In this document: positions 35,105 through 43,702 of the stretch, in pieces | Layout of the letters: each line of letters begins with the position of its first letter | How positions within the stretch are numbered: position 1 is the first letter of the stretch | Source: Janthinobacterium sp. 67 | GTDB lineage: Bacteria; Pseudomonadota; Gammaproteobacteria; Burkholderiales; Burkholderiaceae_D | Direction of reading: 5' to 3' | DNA: 64,000 nucleotides | NCBI RefSeq assembly: GCF_002797895.1 | Contig: NZ_PGES01000001.1 | Location: 4,030,001 to 4,094,000, forward strand | The notes under the pieces: generated by a model | What the model was told of the DNA's origin: nothing | Databases searched by the model: none | The model's input: the letters and a program-made list of their open reading frames with translations, nothing else | Translations under genes and position numbers: made by a program

Positions 35105-35195
35105 AACAATTCCTTGCAGTGGTGGAGCGCAGGTCTATCGGTGCGGGCATTTTACTGTGCGCCCGCCATCCATGCGGGCGCACGCTTCAAAAGAA

Positions 35196-36506
35196 TCAGG
35201 CCTCGGCCTTCTTGCCGAATTCGGGATCGATCTTGACTAGCGCAGCCATGATGAAAGCAGGAATGGTGGCGATGCAGACCCAGATGAAGAAATGCTGGTA
35301 ACCGAGCATTTGCTGTATCCAGCCGCTGGCCATGCCCGGCAACATCATGCCCAGGGCCATGAAACCCGTGCAGATGGCGTAATGGGCCGTTTTATGCGCG
35401 CCATCGGAGACCATGATCATGTACAACATGTAGGAGGCGAAACCGAAGCCATAGCCAAATTGCTCCAGCGCAATGCCACCGGCGATCACATAGATGCTGC
35501 TGGGCAAGGCGCTGGCCAGGTAGACGAAGACCAGGTCGGGCAAGTGGACGGACAGCACCATGATCCACAGGCAGCGTTTCAAGCCGAAGCGGGAAATGAT
35601 GAATCCGCCCAGCAAGCCACCGAGGGTGAGGGCGATCACGCCGATGGTGCCGTAGACGAGGCCCACCTGTTCCGTGCTGAGGCCCAGGCCGCCCTTGGCG
35701 ACCGGATCGAGCAGGAAGGGCGCGGCCAATTTGAGCAGTTGCGCTTCGCCGAGACGGAACAGCAGCAAGAAGCCCAAGATGACGAAAATATCCTTCTTCT
35801 TGAAAAAAGAAGCAAAGGTGGCGACGAATTCTTGCAGCGGAGAAACGCCGGCGCCCTGGATGCTGGGGCGGTCGTCCTTCGGTTTCGGCAAGACAAAATA
35901 GTGGTACAGGAAGAGGGTGATGAACAGGCCCGCCAGGATGGCGAACACGACGGACCAGGCCAGCTGCACATTGCCCGTCGCATGCGTCAAATAGCCGGCC
36001 AGATACACGAGGCCGCCTTGGCCGGCGATCATGGCCAGGCGATAGAAAGTGCTGCGCACGCCGACGAAGGCTGCCTGCTGATGCTCTTCCAGGCCCAGCA
36101 TATAAAAGCCGTCGGCGGCAATGTCATGCGTGGCGGAACTGAAGGCCATCAGCCAGAAAATGGCCAGGCTGATCTGGAAAAAGTGCGGCAAGGACGTCGT
36201 CAGGGCCACCAGCGCCAGCGCGGCGCCGATCACCAGCTGCAAGCCGACGATCCAGAAACGCTTGGTGCGGTACATATCGATGAAGGGCGACCACAGGGGC
36301 TTGATCACCCACGGCAAGTACAGCCAACTGGTATACAGGGCGATATCGGTATTGCTGAAACCGTAGTTCTTGTACATGATCACGGACAAGGTCATGACCA
36401 CTACATAGGGGATGCCCTGGCCGAAATACAGGGAAGGGATCCACAGCCACGGCTTATTTGACGGCTTATTCGCGCGCGCCGAAGCGATTTGTTTCACAAG
36501 CTCCAT
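35196..36506 (-). CDS. MFS permease, AmpG-like (muropeptide import)
   Basis: A 436-residue 12-span major facilitator protein. The N-terminus PSLYFGQGIPYVVVMTLSVI and LYTSWLYLPWVIKPLWSPF resemble AmpG, which brings GlcNAc-anhydroMurNAc peptides into the cytoplasm; SSATHDIAADGFYMLGL is also characteristic. Some Bacteroidetes-type AmpG variants, and MurNAc-related permeases, share this form. The ATG at 36506 has a short charged leader before the first span. Flanked by murQ (45 bases) and the glycosidase gene (91 bases), so the imported product is very likely a wall sugar or muropeptide. Confidence 0.87.
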   Translation of the reverse strand: MELVKQIASARANKPSNKPWLWIPSLYFGQGIPYVVVMTLSVIMYKNYGFSNTDIALYTSWLYLPWVIKPLWSPFIDMYRTKRFWIVGLQLVIGAALALVALTTSLPHFFQISLAIFWLMAFSSATHDIAADGFYMLGLEEHQQAAFVGVRSTFYRLAMIAGQGGLVYLAGYLTHATGNVQLAWSVVFAILAGLFITLFLYHYFVLPKPKDDRPSIQGAGVSPLQEFVATFASFFKKKDIFVILGFLLLFRLGEAQLLKLAAPFLLDPVAKGGLGLSTEQVGLVYGTIGVIALTLGGLLGGFIISRFGLKRCLWIMVLSVHLPDLVFVYLASALPSSIYVIAGGIALEQFGYGFGFASYMLYMIMVSDGAHKTAHYAICTGFMALGMMLPGMASGWIQQMLGYQHFFIWVCIATIPAFIMAALVKIDPEFGKKAEA

Positions 36507-36551
36507 ACATCCTTCTTTGTCTCCCAGACAGAAGAATGCCGCGCCATCGGA

Positions 36552-37433
36552 TCACGCCGCCAGTGCCGCCCGCACACTGCCGTCCGCGCCGGCCAACAAT
36601 GCCTGTGCCTGGTTTGTGTTGATTTTTTTGATCAAGGCAACAATCGCCACCTTGACGTGATAGTGGCATTGCTCCAGCACGGTCCTGGCCTGCGCCTCGC
36701 TGGCGCCGGTGGCATGCATGGTCAGACGCACCGCCCGCCAGATCAGCTTGGCGTTGGTCGGCTTCAAGTCTACCATCAAGTTTCCGTAAGTCTTGTGCAA
36801 ACCCACCATCAGGGCGCTGGAAATCGTGTTCAGGGTGATTTTTTGCGCCGTGCCCGCTTTCAAGCGCGTGCTGCCGGAAATGACTTCCGTGCCCGTGTCG
36901 AGCACGATGCCGCATTGCGCCTCGTGCGCCACGGGGGCATCCACATTGTTGGCGATGCCTATCGTCAAGGCACCCGCCTGGCGCGCGGCCAGCAAGGCGC
37001 CCAGCACATATGGCGTGGCGCCAGAAGCGGCCAGCAGGATCACGACATCATTTGTTTGCGGCTGCAAGGCCAGTAAATCCGCCTCGCCTTGCTGCAAATC
37101 GTCTTCCGCGCCTTCCACAGCCGTAAACATGGCGCCCGTTCCGCCGGCCAGGATGGCGACGGCCCGTTCAGGGGGCCAGGAAAACGTGGGATGCAATTCA
37201 ACGCTGTCGAGTACGCCCAGGCGGCCCGACGTGCCCGCGCCCACATACAGCAGCCGTCCGCCGGCCGCGATGCGGGGCAGGGCGGCCGTGATGGCGGCAG
37301 CGATGTCGGGCGACGCCAGCCGCACGGCCTCGACGGCCCAGAACTGGTCATCGACCAGCGCCGCCACCAGTTGCTCCACCGGATACAGGTCCAGATCCGG
37401 ATGCCGCCGGCTCGGGGTTTCAGTTTTCAACAT
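36552..37433 (-). CDS. murQ: N-acetylmuramic acid 6-phosphate etherase
   Basis: A 293-residue SIS-domain lyase that splits the D-lactyl ether of MurNAc-6-phosphate to GlcNAc-6-phosphate in the cytoplasm. The sugar-phosphate loop YVGAGTSGRLGVLD is followed by Glu79 in SVELHPTF (catalytic acid in E. coli MurQ) and by the second Glu in VEGAEDD. Length matches E. coli MurQ (298). The ATG at 37433 fits the family; an upstream ATG 42 bases earlier lacks a ribosome site. It is the first gene of the minus-strand recycling cluster, divergent from an AraC-type gene; TGGTT-N8-AACCA at 37446-37463 is a weak operator candidate. Confidence 0.93.
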   Translation of the reverse strand: MLKTETPSRRHPDLDLYPVEQLVAALVDDQFWAVEAVRLASPDIAAAITAALPRIAAGGRLLYVGAGTSGRLGVLDSVELHPTFSWPPERAVAILAGGTGAMFTAVEGAEDDLQQGEADLLALQPQTNDVVILLAASGATPYVLGALLAARQAGALTIGIANNVDAPVAHEAQCGIVLDTGTEVISGSTRLKAGTAQKITLNTISSALMVGLHKTYGNLMVDLKPTNAKLIWRAVRLTMHATGASEAQARTVLEQCHYHVKVAIVALIKKINTNQAQALLAGADGSVRAALAA

Positions 37434-37619
37434 GATTTCAGAACATGGTTGAAGGTGAAACCAGTTTAATACCAACGAGCAAGATCAGCCATGAAAGGTT
37501 GGCGGGCGGGCATAACGGGCGTTTATGGCTGGCGCAGGAACCTGGTGTACCACTTGTACTTCGATACGCTCCCGTTTGTGTCTATACTTGGCTTCGACGC
37601 CAATATCAACGACATCCCC

Positions 37620-38678
37620 ATGATCGCTCGCCAATTGCTGTTCCTGTTTAGCGCCCTTGGCGCCATCAACGGCATTTTCCTGGCCGTCTATTTTTTCAGC
37701 CGCCGGCCTCGCTGCCTCGCCGACTGCATGCTCGGGGCATTGCTGCTGGCCGTCGGGGTGCGCACCGCCAAATCCGCCTTTCTCTACTTTAACCCGGCGA
37801 TCGCCATCGAATTCCGCCAGCTGGGCCTGTCGGCCTGCCTGCTGATCGGTCCCTTGACCTATCTCTATGCGCGCGCTTTCCTGGCCGGGCTCGGGCAACA
37901 ACCTGCCGGACAACAATGGCGCTGGCATCTGGGCTTGTCCTTCCTGCTCATTGGCATTGGCGTTGCCTTTCCGTATTCCGCCTATCGTCCCGTGTGGGAC
38001 CGTTCGAGCCATGCCATTCATGTGTTCTGGCTAGGCTATCTGCTGGCGACCGCCAGGCTGCTCTGGCAAACCCGCCGTGCATGGTGGAACGACGGACAGC
38101 GGATGGCGACCAGCAGCGTGCTCCTCTTGAGCGTCTTCGCAGGCAGCAGTGTCATGCTGGCGGCGTACGCAAGCACGCCGTTCACGTCCTATATCGTCGG
38201 CGCCTTGTCGTTCACCTTCTCGCTGCACGTCGCGGTCATGGTCTTTCTGCTGAGAAAAGAAACCTCGACGCCTGCCGAGCCGAAGCCGAAGTACCAGCAT
38301 AACCGCCTGGCGCACGACGATGCGCTTGCCGTGCTCACTGCCCTGGAACAACAGATGACCGGGCAAAAATCCTATCTGAACCCGAACCTGACCCTGGCCC
38401 AACTGGCCAAGCGGGCGGGACGCACGCAGGCGCAGATATCGCAGGTACTCAATGACAAGCTGAGCAAGAGTTTCAACACCTACGTCAACGAATACCGTAT
38501 CGCCGAAGCGAAACAGGTGTTGATGGGCGAACCGCAACTGAACATGGATCTCGTTGCCGAGCGCTGCGGCTTCAATTCCAGTTCCACCTTCTACTCGACC
38601 TTCAAGAAAGTGGCTGGGCAGACGCCCGCCAGCTTCCGCGCCCAATCCAGCCAGGCCATCAGGGCCGTTTCCGCGTAA
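37620..38678 (+). CDS. Membrane-anchored AraC-family regulator
   Basis: A 352-residue protein with about seven hydrophobic segments in residues 1-225 (LLFLFSALGAINGIFLAVYF, then LGLSFLLIGIGVAF, SFTFSLHVAVMVFLL) and a C-terminal AraC helix-turn-helix (residues 255-345; LTLAQLAKRAGRTQAQISQV, then AERCGFNSSSTFYSTFKKVAG). This layout is typical of membrane-embedded AraC regulators. ATG 37620 is preferred because a TATACT box at 37582-37587 (with TTCGAT 17 bases before it) would start transcription upstream of it. The next gene on the same strand, an exported DJ-1-like protein, is the likely target. Confidence 0.85.
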   Translation: MIARQLLFLFSALGAINGIFLAVYFFSRRPRCLADCMLGALLLAVGVRTAKSAFLYFNPAIAIEFRQLGLSACLLIGPLTYLYARAFLAGLGQQPAGQQWRWHLGLSFLLIGIGVAFPYSAYRPVWDRSSHAIHVFWLGYLLATARLLWQTRRAWWNDGQRMATSSVLLLSVFAGSSVMLAAYASTPFTSYIVGALSFTFSLHVAVMVFLLRKETSTPAEPKPKYQHNRLAHDDALAVLTALEQQMTGQKSYLNPNLTLAQLAKRAGRTQAQISQVLNDKLSKSFNTYVNEYRIAEAKQVLMGEPQLNMDLVAERCGFNSSSTFYSTFKKVAGQTPASFRAQSSQAIRAVSA

Positions 38679-38682
38679 AACC

Positions 38683-38706
38683 ACTCCGGAATCGCCATTC
38701 CGGAGT
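38683..38706. promoter_or_regulatory. Inverted repeat between the AraC and DJ-1-like genes
   Basis: ACTCCGGAAT (38683-38692), loop CGCC, ATTCCGGAGT (38697-38706): a perfect 10-bp stem six bases after the araC-type stop. There is no T-run. It could end or attenuate the regulator mRNA or be an operator for the next gene. Confidence 0.5.
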
Positions 38707-38820
38707 CTGACATCCTGTTTGGCGACATCCATTCCCCTGCATTTGGCTAAATTATCGACCACCAGCGACCTGAAATGGTCGTTGCTCCGATAAACGACAT
38801 TCTTCATGCAGGGTAAAACC

Positions 38821-39954
38821 ATGATCCAGTTTTTAGTGCGAACGTTACTCGCCTGTTGCTTTTTTTGCTTCACCGCTGTCGGCACCGCCGCCACCGCGGA
38901 CCAGGACGAACATGCCATTCGGGAAACCGTGCGCTTGTATCTGCATGGCACCAGTTTCAACGTGCAGGACGAGATCAAGCAGGCCTTCGATGCCAACGCC
39001 CGCCTTTACCTGGACGGTAAAGACGATGCGCAATGGCAGTTGAGCGGTCCCGAATACGCCAAACTCTTTTCCGATGAGAAAAAAGGGCAATTCAATGGAC
39101 GCCACGGGCGGCTGATCAAGGTGGAGGTGAGCGGCAAGGTAGCCACCGCCAAGGCCGATATCCACATTCCCCAGCAAGGGATCCGCTATGTGGATGTCTT
39201 TCTGTTGAAAAAGATCGCCGGCAACTGGAAGATCGTCAGCAAGTCGGCCCATCGCGAGCCAGCAGCTGCGCGTCAGGCACGCAAGGTGCTGCTGGTCGTG
39301 TCGAACGTGCATCAATATCCTGGTACAAAAATCAACGCCGGCAATAATTTTCCGGAGCTGGCCTATACCTATGATGCCTTTCGCAAAGCAGGGTACGCGG
39401 TCGACTTCGTCAGTCCCGAGGGCGGCGCCGTTCCCCTGGAAATGATCGTCACGTCGGACGAGCTGCTCAAGAAGCATCTGTACGACAGTGACTTCATGTG
39501 GGCACTGGCCCATACCAGGCCCGTGGCCGAGGTCAGGGCGGACGAGTATGCGGGCATGGCTTTCGTCGGCGGCGGCGCGGCCATCGTCGGCGTCCCGGAC
39601 AACAAGCCGCTGCAGAACATCGCCTTGCGTATCTACGAACAACAGGGCGGGGTGATCGCGGCCATCTGCCATGGCACCGAGGGCATCAAGAACCTGAAGC
39701 TCAGCGACGGCACTTTCCTCATCCAGGGCAAGGTGCTTACCTCGTTCCCCGATGCGTTTCTCAACAGGGAATCGCCGATCTACAAGGCCTATCCCTTTTC
39801 GGCGGAAGGCAGCATCAAGGGCCATGGCGGCATATTCAGGCACGGCGCCAACGGCAAGAGCCACGTCGAGGTCGATGGCCGGCTGGTGACCGGCATGAGC
39901 TGGGAGTCGTCCGTCGGCGTGGCGGAATCCATGATCCGCCTGATCGAGCAGTAG
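38821..39954 (+). CDS. Exported fusion: NTF2-like domain plus DJ-1/PfpI domain
   Basis: A 377-residue protein in two parts. A signal peptide (residues 1-27) is followed by a lumazine-binding/NTF2-like domain (about 30-145; DEHAIRETVRLYLHGTSFN ... RYVDVFLLKKIAGNWKIVSK). From about 155 a DJ-1/PfpI domain follows (ARKVLLVVSNVHQYPGT ... GVIAAICHGTEG), with nucleophile Cys283-His284 at the elbow. DJ-1 domains of the Hsp31 type act as chaperones, glyoxalases or amidases; the exported fusion has no function that I know. ATG 38821 starts the signal peptide; an ATG 15 bases earlier is possible. The membrane AraC regulator upstream probably controls it. Confidence 0.85.
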   Translation: MIQFLVRTLLACCFFCFTAVGTAATADQDEHAIRETVRLYLHGTSFNVQDEIKQAFDANARLYLDGKDDAQWQLSGPEYAKLFSDEKKGQFNGRHGRLIKVEVSGKVATAKADIHIPQQGIRYVDVFLLKKIAGNWKIVSKSAHREPAAARQARKVLLVVSNVHQYPGTKINAGNNFPELAYTYDAFRKAGYAVDFVSPEGGAVPLEMIVTSDELLKKHLYDSDFMWALAHTRPVAEVRADEYAGMAFVGGGAAIVGVPDNKPLQNIALRIYEQQGGVIAAICHGTEGIKNLKLSDGTFLIQGKVLTSFPDAFLNRESPIYKAYPFSAEGSIKGHGGIFRHGANGKSHVEVDGRLVTGMSWESSVGVAESMIRLIEQ

Positions 39955-39956
39955 TT

Positions 39957-40697
39957 TTATGGCGCGCGGCGCATTTCCGCCACGAAATCGTAATGGTCGC
40001 TGCGGCAATACGAATGCGTGAGTTCCACCGCTTCGCCCGTCTCCAGGTAGGCGATGCGCGTGATGAACAGCACGGCCTGGCCATCGGGGATGCCCAGTTG
40101 CTTGGCCAGCACGTCCGTCGCATTCATGGCGCGGATGTGCTGCAAGGCGCGCACGGGGGCCTTCTTGATGCTGCTCAAGTATTCATACAGCGAGTCGCCC
40201 ATGGCGTCCGGGTCAGGCACCACGCTGAACGGCAGCACGCTCACTTCATACGCCATCACCACGTCGTCGGCCAGGCGCAAACGCTCGAGGCGCGCCACTT
40301 TCGTGTTCTGCGCCAGGCCCAGGCTCAGCTGTTCATCGCTGCTGGCGATAACGACTTCACGCTTGAGCCAGCGCGAGCCGGGGCGGTAGCCGCGCTGCTG
40401 CAGCTGCTCGGAAAAGCTCGACAGGTTCGACAGCGGCTGTTCGATGCGCGGGGCAATATAGTTGCCCGAACCACGGCGGCGCACGACGAGGCCTTGCTCG
40501 ACGAGCTGGTCGATGGCCTTGCGGGCGGTCACGCGCGATACGTCGAGCAGTTCGGACAGGGTACGTTCAGATGGCAGGGCCTGGTCTACCTGGTAGCGGC
40601 CGTTGCGTACGTCATCGCTCAGCTTGCGGGCGATCTGCATATATAAAGGCGAATTGTCATTTAAATCGACCTTGAGTTCTACGCTGGTCTGGCTCAT
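39957..40697 (-). CDS. GntR-family regulator with UTRA domain (NagR/PhnF type)
   Basis: A 246-residue HutC-subfamily regulator. The winged helix (residues 15-80) includes SPLYMQIARKLSDDVRNG, LPSERTLSELLDVSRVTARKAIDQL and RRRGSGNYIA; the UTRA effector domain follows from about 100. Closest recognisable type is NagR/YvoA/DasR, repressors answering to glucosamine- or GlcNAc-phosphates, which would suit the nearby amino-sugar genes, but no dre-like operator was found. It is convergent with the DJ-1-like gene (two bases between stops) and divergent from a serine hydrolase gene. Confidence 0.9.
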   Translation of the reverse strand: MSQTSVELKVDLNDNSPLYMQIARKLSDDVRNGRYQVDQALPSERTLSELLDVSRVTARKAIDQLVEQGLVVRRRGSGNYIAPRIEQPLSNLSSFSEQLQQRGYRPGSRWLKREVVIASSDEQLSLGLAQNTKVARLERLRLADDVVMAYEVSVLPFSVVPDPDAMGDSLYEYLSSIKKAPVRALQHIRAMNATDVLAKQLGIPDGQAVLFITRIAYLETGEAVELTHSYCRSDHYDFVAEMRRAP

Positions 40698-40830
40698 ACA
40701 GTTCTCCTTGTCCTCCTAGTGTAATAGCGATGGCGCTTGTGCGTAGCCCGTCCACCCATGAATAAATGGAAAATGACCATAAATAACGGTTATACACTTA
40801 AAAAAACAATGTTTTACCGTACGTATAGCT

Positions 40831-40853
40831 TTGCATTATAGATAAATATGCAA
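40831..40853. promoter_or_regulatory. Inverted repeat in the AT-rich divergent promoter region
   Basis: TTGCAT (40831-40836) and ATGCAA (40848-40853) separated by 11 AT-rich bases, about 70 bases before the hydrolase start. The whole stretch 40740-40860 is unusually AT-rich for this genome and should hold promoters for the GntR gene and the hydrolase gene. Confidence 0.35.
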
Positions 40854-40924
40854 TTTTCATTGGCGTCGTGAAGCATCCCGCCCTATGCTGGCGATGCCTC
40901 CACTACGCCGTGAAACAGGGAAAC

Positions 40925-42253
40925 ATGCACAATAAAATGACGGGTTTGCTGGGCTTGCTGCTGCTGGGCACGACCTGGAGCGCACTGGCCGCCCCGCCCG
41001 GTGGCGGCAACGACCAGCAGCGCGCGCTCGACGCCGCGCTATCGACCATCGTTGATGACCCGCTCCACCCGCTGGCCAGCCTGTCCGTGCTGGCCATACG
41101 CCACGGTAAGGTGTCGTATGAGCAACAATTTGGCTACCGGCACATTGGCGCCACGCCAGCGGACAGCTTGCCCGTGACGCCGGCCACCCTGTTCCGCACC
41201 GCCTCCGTTTCGAAGATGATGACCACACTGGGGTTGATGCGGCTGGTCGAGCAGGGCAAGCTGAGCCTGGACCAGGACGTGGGCATCTACCTGGGCTTTT
41301 CCCTGCGCAACCCGCATTTCCCCCAGCAAGCGTTGACCTTGCGCAGCCTGCTCAGCCACACCTCCTCGCTACGCGACGCGGGCGGTTACGCATGGGGCCC
41401 TGAGCACAGCCTGCGCGACGTGTTTACGGCCGGCGGCGACAGCATGTGGGACAAGCAAACGGCGCCGGGCCGCTATTTTACGTATGCCAACCTGAACTGG
41501 GGCGTGATCGGCACCGTGATGGAAAAAGTCACGGGCGAGCGCTTCGACCTGCTGATGCGGCGCTTGCTGCTCGATCCCCTCGACGTGCGCGGCGGCTATC
41601 ACCCGGCCGCATTTTCGGCGGAAGACGTGGCGAACACGGCCACCCTGTACCGCAAGCGCACCCTGGACACGGAAACCTGGCAGCCGCAAGGGCCGTGGAT
41701 CGCCCAGGCCGACGATTTTTACCAACGTCCACCGACTGCCCTGGCCAACTATGTGATCGGCAGCAACGCCACCGTCTTCAGCCCCACGGGCGGCTTGCGC
41801 ATTTCCGCTGCGGAACTGGGCAAGGTCATGCAGATGCTGCTCGACGGCGGCCGCTACCAACATCAGCAGCTATTGCAGCCGGCCAGCATCGCGCTGATGT
41901 TTGGCCGGCAATGGCAGCTGGCGCCCGATGCCAGCAATGGCGACAGCGAGCGGGGCCTGTACCGCGCCTGGGGCCTGGGCAACCAGCAGTTCGATGCGGT
42001 GGCGGGGCAGGGCAACCGTCTGGTCGAGGGCGCCAGCTTCACGGCCGTGGGCCACCTGGGTGACGCGTATGGCCTCGTCTCCGCCTTCGTGCTCGATTTC
42101 AAGAACAGGAACGGCATGGTGATGCTGGTGGGCGGCACGGGCAGCGACCCCGAACAGTACCCTGGCACGTATTCCGCCATGGGGCGCAGCGGGGAATTGA
42201 TACTCACCGCGCTATACCGTGGTGCGATTGCCAACAATCCATCCTTGCATTGA
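40925..42253 (+). CDS. Exported serine hydrolase, beta-lactamase/S12 family
   Basis: A 442-residue periplasmic enzyme of the class C beta-lactamase/D-alanyl carboxypeptidase/esterase fold. A signal peptide ends at about WSALA-AP (residue 22). The active site has Ser94-x-x-Lys97 in TASVSKMM and Tyr187-Ala-Asn189 in FTYANLNW; SLLSHTSSLRD is a hallmark of the family. A clear KTG box is not seen; HLGDAYG near the C-terminus may replace it. ATG 40925 follows AGGGA and starts the signal peptide. Members act on D-amino acid peptides, beta-lactams or esters; the D-amino acid dehydrogenase gene downstream favours a D-peptide substrate. Confidence 0.87.
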   Translation: MHNKMTGLLGLLLLGTTWSALAAPPGGGNDQQRALDAALSTIVDDPLHPLASLSVLAIRHGKVSYEQQFGYRHIGATPADSLPVTPATLFRTASVSKMMTTLGLMRLVEQGKLSLDQDVGIYLGFSLRNPHFPQQALTLRSLLSHTSSLRDAGGYAWGPEHSLRDVFTAGGDSMWDKQTAPGRYFTYANLNWGVIGTVMEKVTGERFDLLMRRLLLDPLDVRGGYHPAAFSAEDVANTATLYRKRTLDTETWQPQGPWIAQADDFYQRPPTALANYVIGSNATVFSPTGGLRISAAELGKVMQMLLDGGRYQHQQLLQPASIALMFGRQWQLAPDASNGDSERGLYRAWGLGNQQFDAVAGQGNRLVEGASFTAVGHLGDAYGLVSAFVLDFKNRNGMVMLVGGTGSDPEQYPGTYSAMGRSGELILTALYRGAIANNPSLH

Positions 42254-42254
42254 A

Positions 42255-42287
42255 ATGGTGCATTCCTGAAAGTTATGGCTGCACCAT
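42255..42287. promoter_or_regulatory. Inverted repeat ATGGTGCA...TGCACCAT before dadA
   Basis: ATGGTGCA (42255-42262) and TGCACCAT (42280-42287) are exact reverse complements 17 bases apart, right after the hydrolase stop and about 90 bases before the D-amino acid dehydrogenase start. The half-sites look like those of NtrC sites (TGCACCA/TGGTGCA) but with inverted order and longer spacing. Operator role is a guess. Confidence 0.4.
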
Positions 42288-42373
42288 GATGTTTCATTGG
42301 CTGCGTTGGCGGCCAGCCTCTAAGCTCTTTCCGAATGCTCCCGCACCATGGGAGCGCAACGCAGCGAGGCTAC

Positions 42374-43621
42374 ATGCAGCAACAAGTCATCATCATCGGC
42401 GGCGGCGTCGTCGGTCTGACATCGGCCTGGTGGCTGGCCGAGGCCGGCTACAAGGTCACCTTACTGGAACGCAATGAACAAGTGGCGATCGCCGCCAGCT
42501 ACCGCAATGGCGGCCAGCTCAGCTATCGCTATGTGGCGCCCTTGGCGGACGCGGGCGTGCCCTTCAAGGCCCTGCAATGGCTGCTGCAGAAAGACGGTCC
42601 GCTGCGTTTCCGTCCCGAGGCCGACTGGCGCCAGTGGCGCTGGCTGGCCAGTTTCCTGCGCAATTGCAACAGCGCCAGCAATGCCCGCACGACGGCCAAG
42701 CTGCTGCAACTGGGAGAGTGGAGCCGCGCCGGCATGGCCCAGCTGGAATTGACGGTGCCGCCCGAAGCGTATGCCCGGCGCGATGCGGGCAAGCTCATCG
42801 TCTACCGCTCGCCCGCCATCTTTCAGCGCGCCGTGGCGCGGCCCGAATCGGAAGAGGCACGCATCGTCCTGTCGCCGCAGGAAGCCGTACAGCGCGAACC
42901 GGCGCTGGCGGCCTTGCAGGGTTCCCTGGCAGGCGGCATTTTTACGCAGGGCGAAGCGGTGGCCGATTGCCACGCCTTTTGCCTGGCGCTGGAAGCGCGC
43001 CTGTTGCAGCATCCGAATTGTTCGCTCTTGTTAAAAGGCGAGGCGCGCCGTCTCGTCACGCACAAGGGCAGGATCACGGGCGTCGACACCAGCCTGGGCC
43101 TGTTGCAAGCGGATCACTATGTGCTGGCGGCCGGCATCCAGAGCCGCGACCTGGCCGCCACGGCGGGCATCTACCTGCCCCTGTACCCGCTGAAGGGCTA
43201 CAGCCTGACGGCGCCCATCCGCGCCCAGCACCGGGCGCCCGAGATCAGCATCACGGATTTCGAACGCAAGGTGCTGTATGCGCGCATCGGTGGCGACCTG
43301 CGCGTGGCCGCCATGGTCGACATGGTGGGCGCCGACAACAGCATAGCCTGGGGCCGCATCGCCGGCCTGACGCGGCTGGCCCGCGAAGCCATGCCGCACG
43401 GCGCCGACTACGACCAGGCCACGGCCTGGGCCGGCCTGCGCCCCGCCACGCCGAACAGCGCGCCGCTGGTGGGCGCCAGCAAAGTTGGCAATCTGTGGCT
43501 GAACGTGGGCCATGGCCCGCTGGGCTTTACCTTCGCCGCCGGCACGGCGCGCATCCTGGCCGACCTGATGGCTGGCAAGGCGCCGCCGTTCGCGCTGGAC
43601 TTCCTCGCGCCTCAAAAATAG
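42374..43621 (+). CDS. D-amino acid dehydrogenase (DadA-like FAD oxidoreductase)
   Basis: A 415-residue DAO-family flavoprotein that oxidises D-amino acids, usually D-alanine, to 2-oxoacids at the inner membrane. The Rossmann motif VIIIGGGVVGLTSAWWLAEA is followed by VTLLERN and by SYRNGGQLSYRYVAP; the second FAD segment is GLRPATPNSAPLVGASK, and NVGHGPLGFTFAAGTA ends the family signature. ATG 42374 follows GCGAGGC. DadA of E. coli has 432 residues. It follows the serine hydrolase gene by 120 bases. Confidence 0.9.
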   Translation: MQQQVIIIGGGVVGLTSAWWLAEAGYKVTLLERNEQVAIAASYRNGGQLSYRYVAPLADAGVPFKALQWLLQKDGPLRFRPEADWRQWRWLASFLRNCNSASNARTTAKLLQLGEWSRAGMAQLELTVPPEAYARRDAGKLIVYRSPAIFQRAVARPESEEARIVLSPQEAVQREPALAALQGSLAGGIFTQGEAVADCHAFCLALEARLLQHPNCSLLLKGEARRLVTHKGRITGVDTSLGLLQADHYVLAAGIQSRDLAATAGIYLPLYPLKGYSLTAPIRAQHRAPEISITDFERKVLYARIGGDLRVAAMVDMVGADNSIAWGRIAGLTRLAREAMPHGADYDQATAWAGLRPATPNSAPLVGASKVGNLWLNVGHGPLGFTFAAGTARILADLMAGKAPPFALDFLAPQK

Positions 43622-43702
43622 GCGAACCGGCGGCTGCGGCGACCGGCGCCGCCGTTATGGCGGATAATTGCGGAACTTTTCAGTTCCCCTATTTGCCAGC
43701 GC

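Noticed and set aside
37491..37619. A longer N-terminus for the AraC-family regulator
   Set aside because: A likely TATACT promoter box lies within it, and the hydrophobic domain starts normally after ATG 37620.
40576..40600. TGGTCTACCTGGTA inside the GntR/UTRA gene as a DasR/NagR-type operator
   Set aside because: It is not palindromic (the dre site is), and it lies in the coding region encoding part of the winged helix.
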